From: Rudaea sp.
Lineage (GTDB): Bacteria; Pseudomonadota; Gammaproteobacteria; Xanthomonadales; Rhodanobacteraceae
Assembly (NCBI GenBank): GCA_031291055.1
Contig: JARLJU010000119.1
Location: forward strand, 1 to 47,287
Reading direction: 5' to 3'
Length of the DNA: 47,287 bases
The position numbers and the translations under genes were made by a program. Position 1 is the first letter of the stretch. Every line of letters begins with the position of its first letter. Positions 38,028 to 47,064 of this stretch are shown in pieces. Under the pieces are notes generated by a model. It was not told the DNA's origin. It searched no databases and saw only the letters and a program-made list of their open reading frames with translations.

Positions 38028-38558
38028 ATGTCGGACTCGCAGAAAATTCTGAATCTTGGCTGTGGTGATCGCTATGAGGAAGGCGCGGTCAATGTCGACT
38101 TCTACGCGGAGCGCGTCGATGTACGCCACGACCTGGACGCATTTCCTTATCCATTCGAAGACAATACATTTCAGCAAATCCGATGCGACAACATCATAGA
38201 ACATCTCGCTGACGTCATCCTCGTAATGAACGAATTGCATCGCATCGGCAAGCCGGGCTGCCTAGTTACGATTCGCGTGCCGCATTTCCGTAGCGCATGC
38301 CTATATGAAGACATCACACACAAGCATGGGTTTGCGTGGCGCAGTTTTGATGTATTGGCAGACAACGGAGTTCTGTACGGAAATTACAGCACTGCACGTT
38401 ATAAGATAATTTCAAGAGCTTATACAGCATACAAAATTCCATTCATTTACAAAATGCTATCAAGGATGCCTGTGCTCACTGACAATTTGCTTAGCAAGTA
38501 TATTCCAATGGCCTCACTGCATTTTACGTTAGAGGTCATTAAACATACCTTTGATTAA
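38028..38558 (+). CDS. Class I SAM-dependent methyltransferase (short)
   Basis: A 176-residue protein with motif I KILNLGCGDRY, NVDFY acidic strand and a CDNIIEHLADVILVMNELHRI motif typical of Methyltransf_11-like proteins in polysaccharide clusters. It lacks the extended C-terminal part seen in its two relatives upstream. ATG 38028 is preferred; GTG 38022 is an alternative closer to GGAAAA. The last third is AT-rich compared with its beginning, marking the left border of a low-GC segment. It converges with the next gene, seven bases between stops. Confidence 0.72.
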   Translation: MSDSQKILNLGCGDRYEEGAVNVDFYAERVDVRHDLDAFPYPFEDNTFQQIRCDNIIEHLADVILVMNELHRIGKPGCLVTIRVPHFRSACLYEDITHKHGFAWRSFDVLADNGVLYGNYSTARYKIISRAYTAYKIPFIYKMLSRMPVLTDNLLSKYIPMASLHFTLEVIKHTFD

Positions 38559-38565
38559 AAAATCG

Positions 38566-39537
38566 TCAGATTACTAGTAAGTCAGTGAAGCCATCGTTTC
38601 TAGCGATCCTTTCATATAGCACATCAAGATCAGAAATTGGATGAAAGGATATCGGTACGTCAAGATCATAAAAACCGACATATGCATCGAGCAATCGTCT
38701 CAGGGTCGAATAGCACCCACTACGTTGCATTCCGTGTGGCCAGAATTCTATAACCATCGGTATTTTTTTTTCCACAAGTTTTTCCGCGCCTTCCAGAGCG
38801 TATCCTTCGTAACCTTGGATGTCCATCCACAATAAAATATTTACGTTATCAAATTTACTTATCATTGAGTCCAAATTAGTCGATTTTACTGAAATGCTAT
38901 CTATCCCCGTTTTGTTTTGTGGACATATCTTAGAAGCGATTCTGTGATCTCCCCAATTATCGTGCGAAATGTCTAGCTTTAGCACGTCGTCTTTGTTAAC
39001 ACCAACTGCTAACTCATGCACGCTGATGAGTTGATTTAACCTGTTCAGCGCAATATTTGCTCGAAGAATCCGACAATTCTCCGGGTGGGGCTCAATAGCT
39101 ATTGCCGTCTTGGCATAACCTCTAGCTACGGCGGGAATACAGATGCTACCTATGTTCGCTCCAACATCGACGAGTATATCAATTCCTCCTTCTGTTAATC
39201 GACCATGCTTTTTGAGCAATTTCGCTGCAGTATCGAACTTGAGGAAGTCGAATTCTCCTTTGATATATATATCTCGGCTAATGATTCTGTCTTTAGAGTT
39301 AACTAAGAACGATTCCTTGTATCCACCAACATAAAACAGATCCAGTTTTTTAGACGCTTGGAGTGCATGGAAGACACATTCACGCATGAATGAATTTTTT
39401 GTGGCTAAGGGCCAGATTGTCGCTATGCGCAGAAGGGGGCTAAGAATAACTTGCAGTAGCCTAGATAGTGCACGTACAGGATTGCGATAAGACGCAACGA
39501 CTAGAGAGCGAATCGACATGTTTTTGCAGCGCTGCAT
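38566..39537 (-). CDS. FkbM family methyltransferase
   Basis: A 323-residue protein. The SAM-binding core is ILVDVGANIGSICIPAVARG, then AIEPHPENCRILRANIALN, and later WMDIQGYEGYALEGAEKLV, all marks of the FkbM family, which O-methylates sugars and other small molecules. AAGG seven bases before ATG 39537 supports the start. The gene is far poorer in GC than its neighbours, with many AT-ending codons, and is probably a recent acquisition. Confidence 0.85.
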   Translation of the reverse strand: MQRCKNMSIRSLVVASYRNPVRALSRLLQVILSPLLRIATIWPLATKNSFMRECVFHALQASKKLDLFYVGGYKESFLVNSKDRIISRDIYIKGEFDFLKFDTAAKLLKKHGRLTEGGIDILVDVGANIGSICIPAVARGYAKTAIAIEPHPENCRILRANIALNRLNQLISVHELAVGVNKDDVLKLDISHDNWGDHRIASKICPQNKTGIDSISVKSTNLDSMISKFDNVNILLWMDIQGYEGYALEGAEKLVEKKIPMVIEFWPHGMQRSGCYSTLRRLLDAYVGFYDLDVPISFHPISDLDVLYERIARNDGFTDLLVI

Positions 39538-39599
39538 TTGAGAACCTTTTATTTAACATTGTGGTAGCGTTTTTGTTAACCTATCAAAAGATAGGCCGC

Positions 39600-40862
39600 C
39601 TACGCAGCGGTTCTACGGAATGCTTTGAATATGGCCACCCACAGAAGAATGTCCATAGTCGCTTCTGTTATACACACTGCAAGCACAATCCCATTTAGTG
39701 ATCCTGGACGAATTAGCAGCGTGGCAAGAGTGTATAGTACAAGTATGCCAAAGGCCTCGATTCTTGCTCGCTGAATTGGGTGACCAGCGCTTAAAAGTAC
39801 AATGCTACCCAGAATTCGAAATGCGAATAGGGGTAGCACGATGATCAGCAGGCGCGCTGTCTGTAGTGAAGGCATGAACGACTGACCGAGGAAAATTGGC
39901 AATGTGATTGCCAAGACAGCTAAGCAAATCATTGCCGCTACGGAGTACAAAATTGCGGCGATGCTGAGTTGCGATACAAGTCGCTGAGTTGCGTTTCCAG
40001 ACTCGTTAGCGAGGCGGAACAGGCGTGGTTGGGCTGCTAAAGCAAGTGAAGCCACAGGCAGAGTCAGGATCGACATCAAGCGATAAGCTGCGGTGTATAA
40101 GCCTGTCGCCTCGGCGCCGGCTAGGCGCACTGCGAGCACCTTATCGAGTTCACCCAAGGCATTAGTGGTAAACCATGGCATGGAGAAACTTAGCCCCTCG
40201 CGTAGCTCTCGTAAAGAAAAAAATTTCCAGACGGTGGTCGGCGAGAGTTTCCGCGTCGTGATTGCCAGCACGCATACGAGGGCACTGATGGATGCGCCAA
40301 AATGAAACCATGCGTAATCCGATAGGCCGCCATTAGTGTCGAACGCTCCGTACAGAATGGCTCCGATTGCTCTCGATGCGGCCATGAGTGCTGGAAGCGC
40401 GGCTCCCCAGCCAAGACGTTCGTGAGCCTGAAAGGCGAATCCTGCGAGGTAGACAATTGGATAGCAGACCAGTTCTGACGCGCCGATGGCCATGATCGGC
40501 CACACTCCGATGTTCACGTGCAGAAAAAGCGGTGCGAGCAGACTGAATAGCGTGAGTAGCCCTATTCCGCCACTCATGGTCGTCAGCAAGGACGCATGCC
40601 AATAGCGAGAGAATGTGTCCGGAACGCGCGCGACGCCCTGCAGCAACAAATAGTTCGAGCCCAGCGTCGCCAAGCCACCACCTATCGCAGCAAGGCCGCT
40701 GACACCCGCAAAAGTGCCGTAGCCGTCCGGCCCGAGTCCGCGTGCGACGACGATCAGGGAAATCAATTGCGCGCTGATGCGCACAAATTGCCAGACCGCG
40801 TTGATCGCCGTGTTCTTCGCAAGAAGTCCGGGTTTGTAGCGGAATTCGCGCGAGCTGGTCAC
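39600..40862 (-). CDS. Wzx-like polysaccharide flippase (MATE/MOP superfamily)
   Basis: A 420-residue membrane protein with about twelve spans and the N-terminal motif LLAKNTAINAVWQFVRISAQLISLIVVARGLG (given in parts here: LLAKNTAINAVWQF, VVARGLGPDGYGTF), characteristic of Wzx/O-antigen flippases, which move undecaprenyl-linked oligosaccharides to the periplasm. GTG 40862 is the first start. No Wzy polymerase or WaaL ligase is recognised in the window. Moderate GC content. Confidence 0.85.
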   Translation of the reverse strand: MTSSREFRYKPGLLAKNTAINAVWQFVRISAQLISLIVVARGLGPDGYGTFAGVSGLAAIGGGLATLGSNYLLLQGVARVPDTFSRYWHASLLTTMSGGIGLLTLFSLLAPLFLHVNIGVWPIMAIGASELVCYPIVYLAGFAFQAHERLGWGAALPALMAASRAIGAILYGAFDTNGGLSDYAWFHFGASISALVCVLAITTRKLSPTTVWKFFSLRELREGLSFSMPWFTTNALGELDKVLAVRLAGAEATGLYTAAYRLMSILTLPVASLALAAQPRLFRLANESGNATQRLVSQLSIAAILYSVAAMICLAVLAITLPIFLGQSFMPSLQTARLLIIVLPLFAFRILGSIVLLSAGHPIQRARIEAFGILVLYTLATLLIRPGSLNGIVLAVCITEATMDILLWVAIFKAFRRTAA

Positions 40863-40913
40863 GATGAGATCTGGCCTGCGGGCTTTTCCGCGCGGAAACT
40901 CATCTGCAATCCA

Positions 40914-41765
40914 TTAGTCGTGGAGAGAACGCGGCCGCTTACTTTTGCCATGGAGAAAGTCGCGATCCGGTTCGTAGTGATTCTCCGCTGTAAAAGGCTC
41001 GCAGAAACTATCGTCGCAGAGATCGGCGCGCACAAAAAAAGCATTTGTTCCGCTGAGATCGCAGCCGACGAGACTGTAGCCAAAATTCCGACCCAGATTC
41101 TCGAATGCTTTTAGACTGGCGCCAAAGTAGGTACTTCCGCGCCACCATTTTTCGGCGGAGTACTCAACTGCCCAAGCCATGTCTGCAGGGAACAGGGCGT
41201 TGTATTCAACAACGATGACCCGAGGTTTGAGGTTCCCCAACGCCTTCCAGATATAAAAAGTGTTTCTGTCGACATCAATACTCAATAAATCAACTTCCTT
41301 CTGCGGCCTATTGGATGCAACGATATTGTCGACATTCTCCATCGTCACAAGCGTATTGCTCAGCGCTATCTGCCCCGATTGCAATTGTTGGGTGAAGTGC
41401 CGTTTGATCTTCTTGCAGTTTGCGGCATTTCCCTCGACCCACAGACCACGCCACCCGTCATATAGCAGAAATACTGTGTTGTTCTCGAGACCATCGCCCA
41501 CACCGATTTCGATGAACGTCTTGTTGCCCGCTCCGATGCGCCGAAATATTTCCCGAATGATGCCGTCCTCACCATTTTGTGAAAAGGCTTGATGTTCATG
41601 CAGGTGAAGCCTCTTCTTGTCTTGATACCGCGATTCTTTTTTTAATTGCTCCAGAAAAAGATGTTTCAGGATTTGTACACTGGCAGCGCGTCGTGAGAAT
41701 CCATAGTGGGCGGCGATGGAAGCTTTGCCGAACTTGGTCGTGCCCAATTTGTCTATGAATGACAT
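40914..41765 (-). CDS. FkbM-like SAM methyltransferase-fold protein
   Basis: A 283-residue protein. FIEIGVGDGLENNTVFLLYDGW is a methyltransferase-like motif I region (first part FIEIGVGDGLENN), followed by WVEGNAANCKKI and DLLSIDVDRNTFYIW, as in FkbM-related proteins. ATG 41765 with AAGGA six bases before it is chosen; the longer upstream frame lacks support. The C-terminus ends with a basic tail. Whether it methylates a sugar is inferred from context. Confidence 0.7.
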   Translation of the reverse strand: MSFIDKLGTTKFGKASIAAHYGFSRRAASVQILKHLFLEQLKKESRYQDKKRLHLHEHQAFSQNGEDGIIREIFRRIGAGNKTFIEIGVGDGLENNTVFLLYDGWRGLWVEGNAANCKKIKRHFTQQLQSGQIALSNTLVTMENVDNIVASNRPQKEVDLLSIDVDRNTFYIWKALGNLKPRVIVVEYNALFPADMAWAVEYSAEKWWRGSTYFGASLKAFENLGRNFGYSLVGCDLSGTNAFFVRADLCDDSFCEPFTAENHYEPDRDFLHGKSKRPRSLHD

Positions 41766-41829
41766 GAATTTTCCTTGACGTGGGCTGACGTTGATTGGAA
41801 CGCCCGAAGCTTGTGAGCTACCTACCGTT

Positions 41830-42849
41830 TCATATGACGCTGCGCGCTTGACTGGCTGCGTTCGGGTGCGGCGCAACTTGTCGACCAATATGTTTTTCGC
41901 GTAGCGCCGGATCGGTCGTCTCCAGACGCCGCACCCGCCACTCGATTCGTTCCAGCAGGCGCCGATTGGTCGCCATCAGGTCCGCGAGAAAGCCGAGCAT
42001 GAATAACAGGAAGCCCAGGGTCATGCACATCGCCGTGAAAACGACGGACTGCACGTGGCCGCTGCCTTCGCCGGCTGCTACATAGATCAGAAAGCGGATG
42101 CCTGACGCCAGTCCGGCGGTTGCAAACAGGCCGCCCAGTAACCAGAAGAAAAGCATGGGGCGATACGTGGCGAAGATGCGGACTATCGTTGTCAGGGACC
42201 GGCCGACGTAGCTGCCGACACTTTTCACCAAGCGCGACGGACGCAGGTCCGGATTCGTGCGCACCGGCACCGATATCACCCGGATGTTGCTGCGGCCGGC
42301 CTGGATGATGGTTTCCAAAGTATACGTGTAGCTGTTGAACACGTTGAGTCGCAGGGCCACATCGCGGGTCAGGGCGCGAAAGCCGCTCGGGGCGTCGGCC
42401 ACGTTGGTGCCGGAAGCCAGACGTACCACCCAGCTGCCCAGTGCCTGCAGGCGGCGCTTGAGCCACGAAAAATGCTGGGTCGACTCGATCGGCCGCGCGC
42501 CGATCACGAATTCCGCAGCACCGCCAAGGATGGGTTTGACCAGCGTTTCGATGTCGCGCGCATCGTACTGATTGTCCGCATCGGTATTGACGATGATGTC
42601 GGCGCCGTTCGCGATCGCCGCGTCCAGGCCGGTCATGAAGGCCGCAGCAAGGCCACGATTGGTCGGGTGGCGGATTACGTGATCCACGCCATGATGCCTT
42701 GCGATCGCAGCGGTGTCGTCGCCGGAGCCATCATCGATCACCAGCCATTCCACCATGCTGCAACCGGAAACAGCGCGCGGCAATGCCGCCAGAGTCACGG
42801 GCAGCGACTCGGCTTCGTTGAAGCAGGGGATCTGGATGATCAGCTTCAT
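41830..42849 (-). CDS. GT2 family glycosyltransferase, DPM1/ArnC-like
   Basis: A 339-residue GT-A glycosyltransferase. It starts LIIQIPCFNEAESLPVTL and has VIDDGSGDD, the metal-binding NTDADNQYD, and the DAPSGFRALTRD loop. Two C-terminal spans (about 225-300) indicate it makes a polyprenyl-phosphate sugar donor. GT-C enzymes use such lipid-linked donors, and the two genes upstream encode GT-C-like proteins, so it may supply their donor. Same strand, 46 bases after them. Confidence 0.87.
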   Translation of the reverse strand: MKLIIQIPCFNEAESLPVTLAALPRAVSGCSMVEWLVIDDGSGDDTAAIARHHGVDHVIRHPTNRGLAAAFMTGLDAAIANGADIIVNTDADNQYDARDIETLVKPILGGAAEFVIGARPIESTQHFSWLKRRLQALGSWVVRLASGTNVADAPSGFRALTRDVALRLNVFNSYTYTLETIIQAGRSNIRVISVPVRTNPDLRPSRLVKSVGSYVGRSLTTIVRIFATYRPMLFFWLLGGLFATAGLASGIRFLIYVAAGEGSGHVQSVVFTAMCMTLGFLLFMLGFLADLMATNRRLLERIEWRVRRLETTDPALREKHIGRQVAPHPNAASQARSVI

Positions 42850-42895
42850 GGGCGCACGGTAAGCCTCAGCCGCAGGGGCAGGGATGACCCACAGT

Positions 42896-44884
42896 CTACC
42901 GGGTTGATGGACCGTCCGGCATCTTCACATCGGCAGGCGCGGGCGACGCTGCCCGTGCCGATGCCAGCTCCGCCTTCAGGCTTGCTATCAACACGTCGAG
43001 CGATCCCAGGTGGTCCAGTGCGGCGAGGCCGGACAGCGCCTGCTCCGCTGCGTCGAACTGATGCGTGCTTATCAGCATGCGCACCAGGTTGGCCCGGTAG
43101 ACCGGAATCTGGGGTTTCGCCGCGACGACGTCGCGCGACATGCGTTCGGCCAGCGCCGCATCGCCGAGTTCGCGCAAGGCAAAATCGGCATAGGCGGACA
43201 TCAGGTTGATGTTGCCATTGGATCGGACCAGGGCTGCGGTGAACGTATCGAGCATTTCCTGTTTTTGCTCGGGGCAATCGCCATCCACTTGGCAATGAAA
43301 CAGGAAGATCACGACCGCGATGTCGGTCTGGGTCGGCGCGCGATCGTTCAATTTCCTGATGATCGCCTGCCACCAGGCTGGATCGATGGGTCGATGCGCG
43401 CGACCGTTGACGAAGATCAGTGCCTGCAACGGGCCTATGCCGCTGTCAGGCAGGAAGGCAGTACGTTGCAGGATTCGCGTGGATTCGTCGATCAACGGCG
43501 AGTTTTCGTTGTTGCCGGCCGCTACGATCAGGGTGCGGGCCAGCTCGTATTGCGCGCGCGACGAATCGGGGCGCTTGAGCGCTTCGGAATACGCCAGCCG
43601 CAAGGGATTGGACCATTCCTCGGCGCGCAGAAAAGTGATAAATGCAAAAAATGCGACAAGTCCGGCGGCGGCCAGCGACTTCGCGGCCGGCAGGCGCATG
43701 CCGGGTTCAAGCGCCAGCAACGAGGCAGCGGCCAGCAGCAGACCCATCGAAGGAAAATAGTTGCGATGTTCGAATACCAGTTCCAGCGGGATGACGGTCG
43801 CGGTCATCGAGTGCCCTGCGAAAAACCAGAGGATGCCAAGGCAAAACAGCGGGCGTGTCTTGCGCTGCCAGAATGCGAAACCCAGCAACGCCAGCAAACT
43901 TACGATCGCCAAAAGCGTCGTTGGCGGATCGATCAGGCCATGCGAGACAACAAGATCGTCGTGATAGAAAGTCAACGCGCCGAGGTTGGGCAGCAGGGTC
44001 CAATGAATGTAATCGACCAGCACTCGCGGTTCGGTCAAAAGGCGCTCGCCGATGCTGAAGCTGCGGTAATTGCCCACATTGCGGAACATCCAGGTGGACA
44101 TCCACACCAGGCCCGCAATCAACGGCACAATCAGCAGCGCAAAATGTGTCCACAACGCAGCGCGGCTGGGCTTGCCGCCGCGCTCGCGAAAGCCGGTGAT
44201 GGCGAATTCGGCGCACGCGGTGTACAGCGGTAGCAATGCCGCGTCTTCCTTGGCGGTCAGGCCGAGGAAAGTGCACACGATCAGGCTGATCCATAGCATC
44301 CGGGCACCCGCTGCGCCCTGGTAGTGCTGACGGCGCACACGCAGGTACCAGAACAAACCAAGAAAAACAAACACATTGGCCAGGGCTTCCATGCGCTGTG
44401 ATACATAGGCCACACCGGTAAGGTTGATCGGCAATAGCAGCCACAGGCCGGTGATTGCGGCCGCCGCGACAGCATGGCGGCCGTCGCCTCCGCGTACCGT
44501 TGCGCGCAGCCGGAACAGTTCGCGCAGCAGCAGGAACAGCAGCAATCCGTTCAATAGGTGTATGCCGACATTGGTGAGCTTTGGCCAAAACGGATCGGCT
44601 CCCGTGAAGTAGTAGTTTGCGGCAAAGCTCAGCGAGCTGAGCGGACGCACCAGCAGGTTGATCCCCGCCTGCGACTGCGCCGCCCGCAGCCAGTCTCCCG
44701 GATACAGAGTGGTGACATGGATGTCGGGGTTGTCGACGAAATAGATGCCGTCGTCGAAGATGTAGCCACCATGCAGTGCAGGCCAGTACGCCAGCACGGT
44801 GAGCAGCATCAATCCGGCGAGCAGATACCACGCCTTGGCCGGTGTGGCCGGTTTTTCCGACAGGGACGAACTGCTTGCGTTCAT
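42896..44884 (-). CDS. TMTC-like polytopic GT-C protein with C-terminal helical repeats (copy 2)
   Basis: A 662-residue protein with about ten to twelve membrane spans (residues ~20-430) and a soluble C-terminal part of about 230 residues rich in helical, TPR-like repeats. A DD pair at 44-45 (YIFDDG) sits in the first periplasmic loop, as in GT-C enzymes. RPLSSLSFAANYYFTGADPF, TEPRVLVDYIHW and PLELVFEHRNYFPS match the neighbouring paralog. Eukaryotic TMTC proteins with this plan transfer mannose to proteins; bacterial relatives are poorly known. Start ATG 44884 lies nine bases after the paralog's stop. Protein O-glycosylation is inferred, not shown. Confidence 0.75.
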   Translation of the reverse strand: MNASSSSLSEKPATPAKAWYLLAGLMLLTVLAYWPALHGGYIFDDGIYFVDNPDIHVTTLYPGDWLRAAQSQAGINLLVRPLSSLSFAANYYFTGADPFWPKLTNVGIHLLNGLLLFLLLRELFRLRATVRGGDGRHAVAAAAITGLWLLLPINLTGVAYVSQRMEALANVFVFLGLFWYLRVRRQHYQGAAGARMLWISLIVCTFLGLTAKEDAALLPLYTACAEFAITGFRERGGKPSRAALWTHFALLIVPLIAGLVWMSTWMFRNVGNYRSFSIGERLLTEPRVLVDYIHWTLLPNLGALTFYHDDLVVSHGLIDPPTTLLAIVSLLALLGFAFWQRKTRPLFCLGILWFFAGHSMTATVIPLELVFEHRNYFPSMGLLLAAASLLALEPGMRLPAAKSLAAAGLVAFFAFITFLRAEEWSNPLRLAYSEALKRPDSSRAQYELARTLIVAAGNNENSPLIDESTRILQRTAFLPDSGIGPLQALIFVNGRAHRPIDPAWWQAIIRKLNDRAPTQTDIAVVIFLFHCQVDGDCPEQKQEMLDTFTAALVRSNGNINLMSAYADFALRELGDAALAERMSRDVVAAKPQIPVYRANLVRMLISTHQFDAAEQALSGLAALDHLGSLDVLIASLKAELASARAASPAPADVKMPDGPSTR

Positions 44885-44893
44885 GGGCGGGCG

Positions 44894-46924
44894 TCAGGGG
44901 CGGGAATTCTGCGGCACCGATGGCCGCTGATTGGAAGCAGCCTGCACATCGTCTTGCAGTGTCATTCGCAGATGGGCAATTTCGTTGTCCCAATAACCAT
45001 CGCGGTACAGCAGCCACTGGTGCAATCCTTCCATGCTGCGGATCGCGGGCATCGTCTCGCGAGGAACAAGCTGGCGATAGTAGTCCAGTTGCTGCAATCC
45101 CGCCTCGGGTAGGCCGGCCGCGCCCAGGATCGCTGCATTCTTCAGCGCGACACCGGCATCGGGGAGCGTCTTGAGAGCTTCGAGAAAGTCGCGTTGGGCG
45201 GCAGCGGTATCGGCGCGGGCCAATGCGAGCTGGCCTTCGAGGTCGAGCAGTTCCTGCTGGAATTTTTTCGAATCCGTGGCCTGGCGATTCTGTGCGGTGG
45301 CGTCGATCAGCTGCTGCAGCGTCGTCGCGGTCAGGCCGTCGCAGGTGTGATTGCGTGCCAGATCAATGGCCTGGGATATCCAGTCGAACGTCAACGGCCC
45401 GCGGTTGCTGCCATTGCGCAAAGCGAAGGCGGCGGCGTCGATGTCCGACGGCGCGATCGATCCTGATTGACAGCGCACTCCGAGCAGATTGATTGCGAGC
45501 TGGACTTCATCCGGATGTGCCGCAAGTGCGGTGCGCAGTCGCGCCTCGGCCGGCTTGTACTGACCCATCGAACGCTCCGCGCTGGCTGCATAGGCTTGCG
45601 CCCGCGGCGAATCGGGATTTTGCGCGGCCCACACCAGTGCCTGGATCCTGGGTTCGCCCCAGAGGCTGGCCGCGGCATAGGTCTCCACGCTCAGCAGCAG
45701 CAGGGCACTCGCGGCAATCAGCGGTTTGAGACGTGCCAGTGCGCCGTCGCGCGTCAACCACAGGGCGAGTGGCCAGAACAGCAGCAGGGCCGGTACGTAG
45801 TTGCGATGCTCGAAATACAATTCCAGCGGAATCGTCGTTGATTCGATGACCTGCCCGGCGAAGTAGAAAACGATGGCAAGCGCCAGGGCAGGAAAACGCT
45901 TGCGTTCTCGCAGCGCGAAGACCAGCAGGCCGGTGATCACCGCGAGCGCGAACAATGTCGTCCACGGATGAAAAAGACTGGTCGATGCGATGAAATCATC
46001 GTTGAACAGGCCCCGCGAATAGGGTCGGGGCAAGACCAGCAATCCGAGGTAATCGAGCAGCACGCGCGGTTCCGTGAGCAGCCGCTGGGTGAAGGTCCAA
46101 GGACGAAAAGCGGGCACGCCGTGTACCAGTCCGACATAACCCTGATAAAGCAGATAGGCGAAGGTTGCAGTCACCACGGGATAGACGATAACGGCAAGAC
46201 AAGTCTTCAGCTGTCTGGGCGGCGGCAACCTTGCCGGAAGGGCGCGCAGGAATACGTGCTCGATCGTCAGTACGAACAGCGGCAGCAGTGCACCATTGGC
46301 TTTGCTCAGGATTCCGAGCAGCGTGCAGATGCTTATCGATCCGGCAATCCATGCCGCGCCACTAGGTGGCCGCGAAGCCAGCAGCGAACGACCGTGCAGG
46401 TAGCCCAGCAAGCCAAGCAGGACGAAAGTCGCCGGCAGCATGGCCTCGCGCTGCACCACATAAAGCGTCGTGCTGATCCACAGTGGGTGCAGCAACCACA
46501 GGCCTGAACCCAGCGCCGCTGCCAGGGCCGCTTCTCGTTTGGGCTTGTGCGCCGCGCGACCGAGCTGCAACAGCAGCCAACATAGCAGCGCACCGTTCAA
46601 CAGATGCAGCAGGATGCTGGTGCGCTTGAACGGAGCCGGATCCGCCGGCCAGTCTTGTGCATCGAGCAAGAAGCTCAGCAGCGCGAGCGGCCGTCCGGTC
46701 GGATCGGCAAAGCCGGATGTGATGTAGCGCGAGAAAGTGGCCCAATTATCGACGGGACCGAAGTTGCCCAAGGCCGGCAGGTTGGCATAGTCGTCGAACA
46801 GGAAGGTGCCGGACAACCCCGGTTGGTATACGCACCATGTGATCCACAGCAGACTGCCGAAAAGAATGCCGAAGCAGATGTCCGTGGCGATTGGCGTTTG
46901 CGGAAATCGTGCAGAAGTTCTCAC
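44894..46924 (-). CDS. TMTC-like polytopic GT-C protein with C-terminal helical repeats (copy 1, next to pilA)
   Basis: A 676-residue paralog of the following gene, with the same plan: about ten to twelve spans to residue ~430, then a TPR-like soluble tail. The acidic pair is again at 44-45 (FLFDDY). Shared motifs include RPLALLSFLLDAQDW, LLTEPRVLLDY and PLELYFEHRNYVP. The GTG start at 46924 lacks a strong ribosome site. It is the first gene downstream of pilA, where pilin glycosyltransferases (TfpO, TfpW) sit in Pseudomonas, so a role in pilin glycosylation is a reasonable inference. Confidence 0.75.
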   Translation of the reverse strand: MRTSARFPQTPIATDICFGILFGSLLWITWCVYQPGLSGTFLFDDYANLPALGNFGPVDNWATFSRYITSGFADPTGRPLALLSFLLDAQDWPADPAPFKRTSILLHLLNGALLCWLLLQLGRAAHKPKREAALAAALGSGLWLLHPLWISTTLYVVQREAMLPATFVLLGLLGYLHGRSLLASRPPSGAAWIAGSISICTLLGILSKANGALLPLFVLTIEHVFLRALPARLPPPRQLKTCLAVIVYPVVTATFAYLLYQGYVGLVHGVPAFRPWTFTQRLLTEPRVLLDYLGLLVLPRPYSRGLFNDDFIASTSLFHPWTTLFALAVITGLLVFALRERKRFPALALAIVFYFAGQVIESTTIPLELYFEHRNYVPALLLFWPLALWLTRDGALARLKPLIAASALLLLSVETYAAASLWGEPRIQALVWAAQNPDSPRAQAYAASAERSMGQYKPAEARLRTALAAHPDEVQLAINLLGVRCQSGSIAPSDIDAAAFALRNGSNRGPLTFDWISQAIDLARNHTCDGLTATTLQQLIDATAQNRQATDSKKFQQELLDLEGQLALARADTAAAQRDFLEALKTLPDAGVALKNAAILGAAGLPEAGLQQLDYYRQLVPRETMPAIRSMEGLHQWLLYRDGYWDNEIAHLRMTLQDDVQAASNQRPSVPQNSRP

Positions 46925-47011
46925 GGGCGGGAGCAGGTTCCGGATCTTCGGGTGTAGGGGTCGACGACCAATGATAGCCCGTAACCAAAAAACCGCTATA
47001 AAAACGCGCTA
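46925..47011. other. spacer between pilA terminator and the GT-C-like gene
   Basis: Lies upstream of the gene at 44894-46924 on its coding strand. No convincing promoter was identified. Because a strong pilA terminator precedes it, a promoter here or read-through from pilA is needed. Confidence 0.35.
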
Positions 47012-47040
47012 CAAAAAAGAAGGGCCGCGACGCGGCCCTT
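47012..47040 (-). terminator. Rho-independent terminator of pilA
   Basis: On the - strand the palindrome AAGGGCCGCG/CGCGGCCCTT (47020-47040) is followed by CTTTTTTGT. The strong GC stem and U-tract lie 25 bases after the pilA stop. This should give a mostly single-gene pilA transcript. Confidence 0.88.
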
Positions 47041-47064
47041 CGGTTTGCTGGATGAAGCTGGAAA

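Noticed and set aside
41766..41888. Upstream extension of the FkbM-like gene by 41 codons
   Set aside because: A good AAGGA ribosome site sits six bases before ATG 41765, and the extension overlaps the region just after the GT2 gene without family similarity.
7650..46832. Seven GTATAC sites, several within AAAGTATACAA or ATTGTATACAT contexts inside genes
   Set aside because: A rough expectation from base composition is about five in this length, so there is no enrichment, and the sites are scattered in coding sequence.
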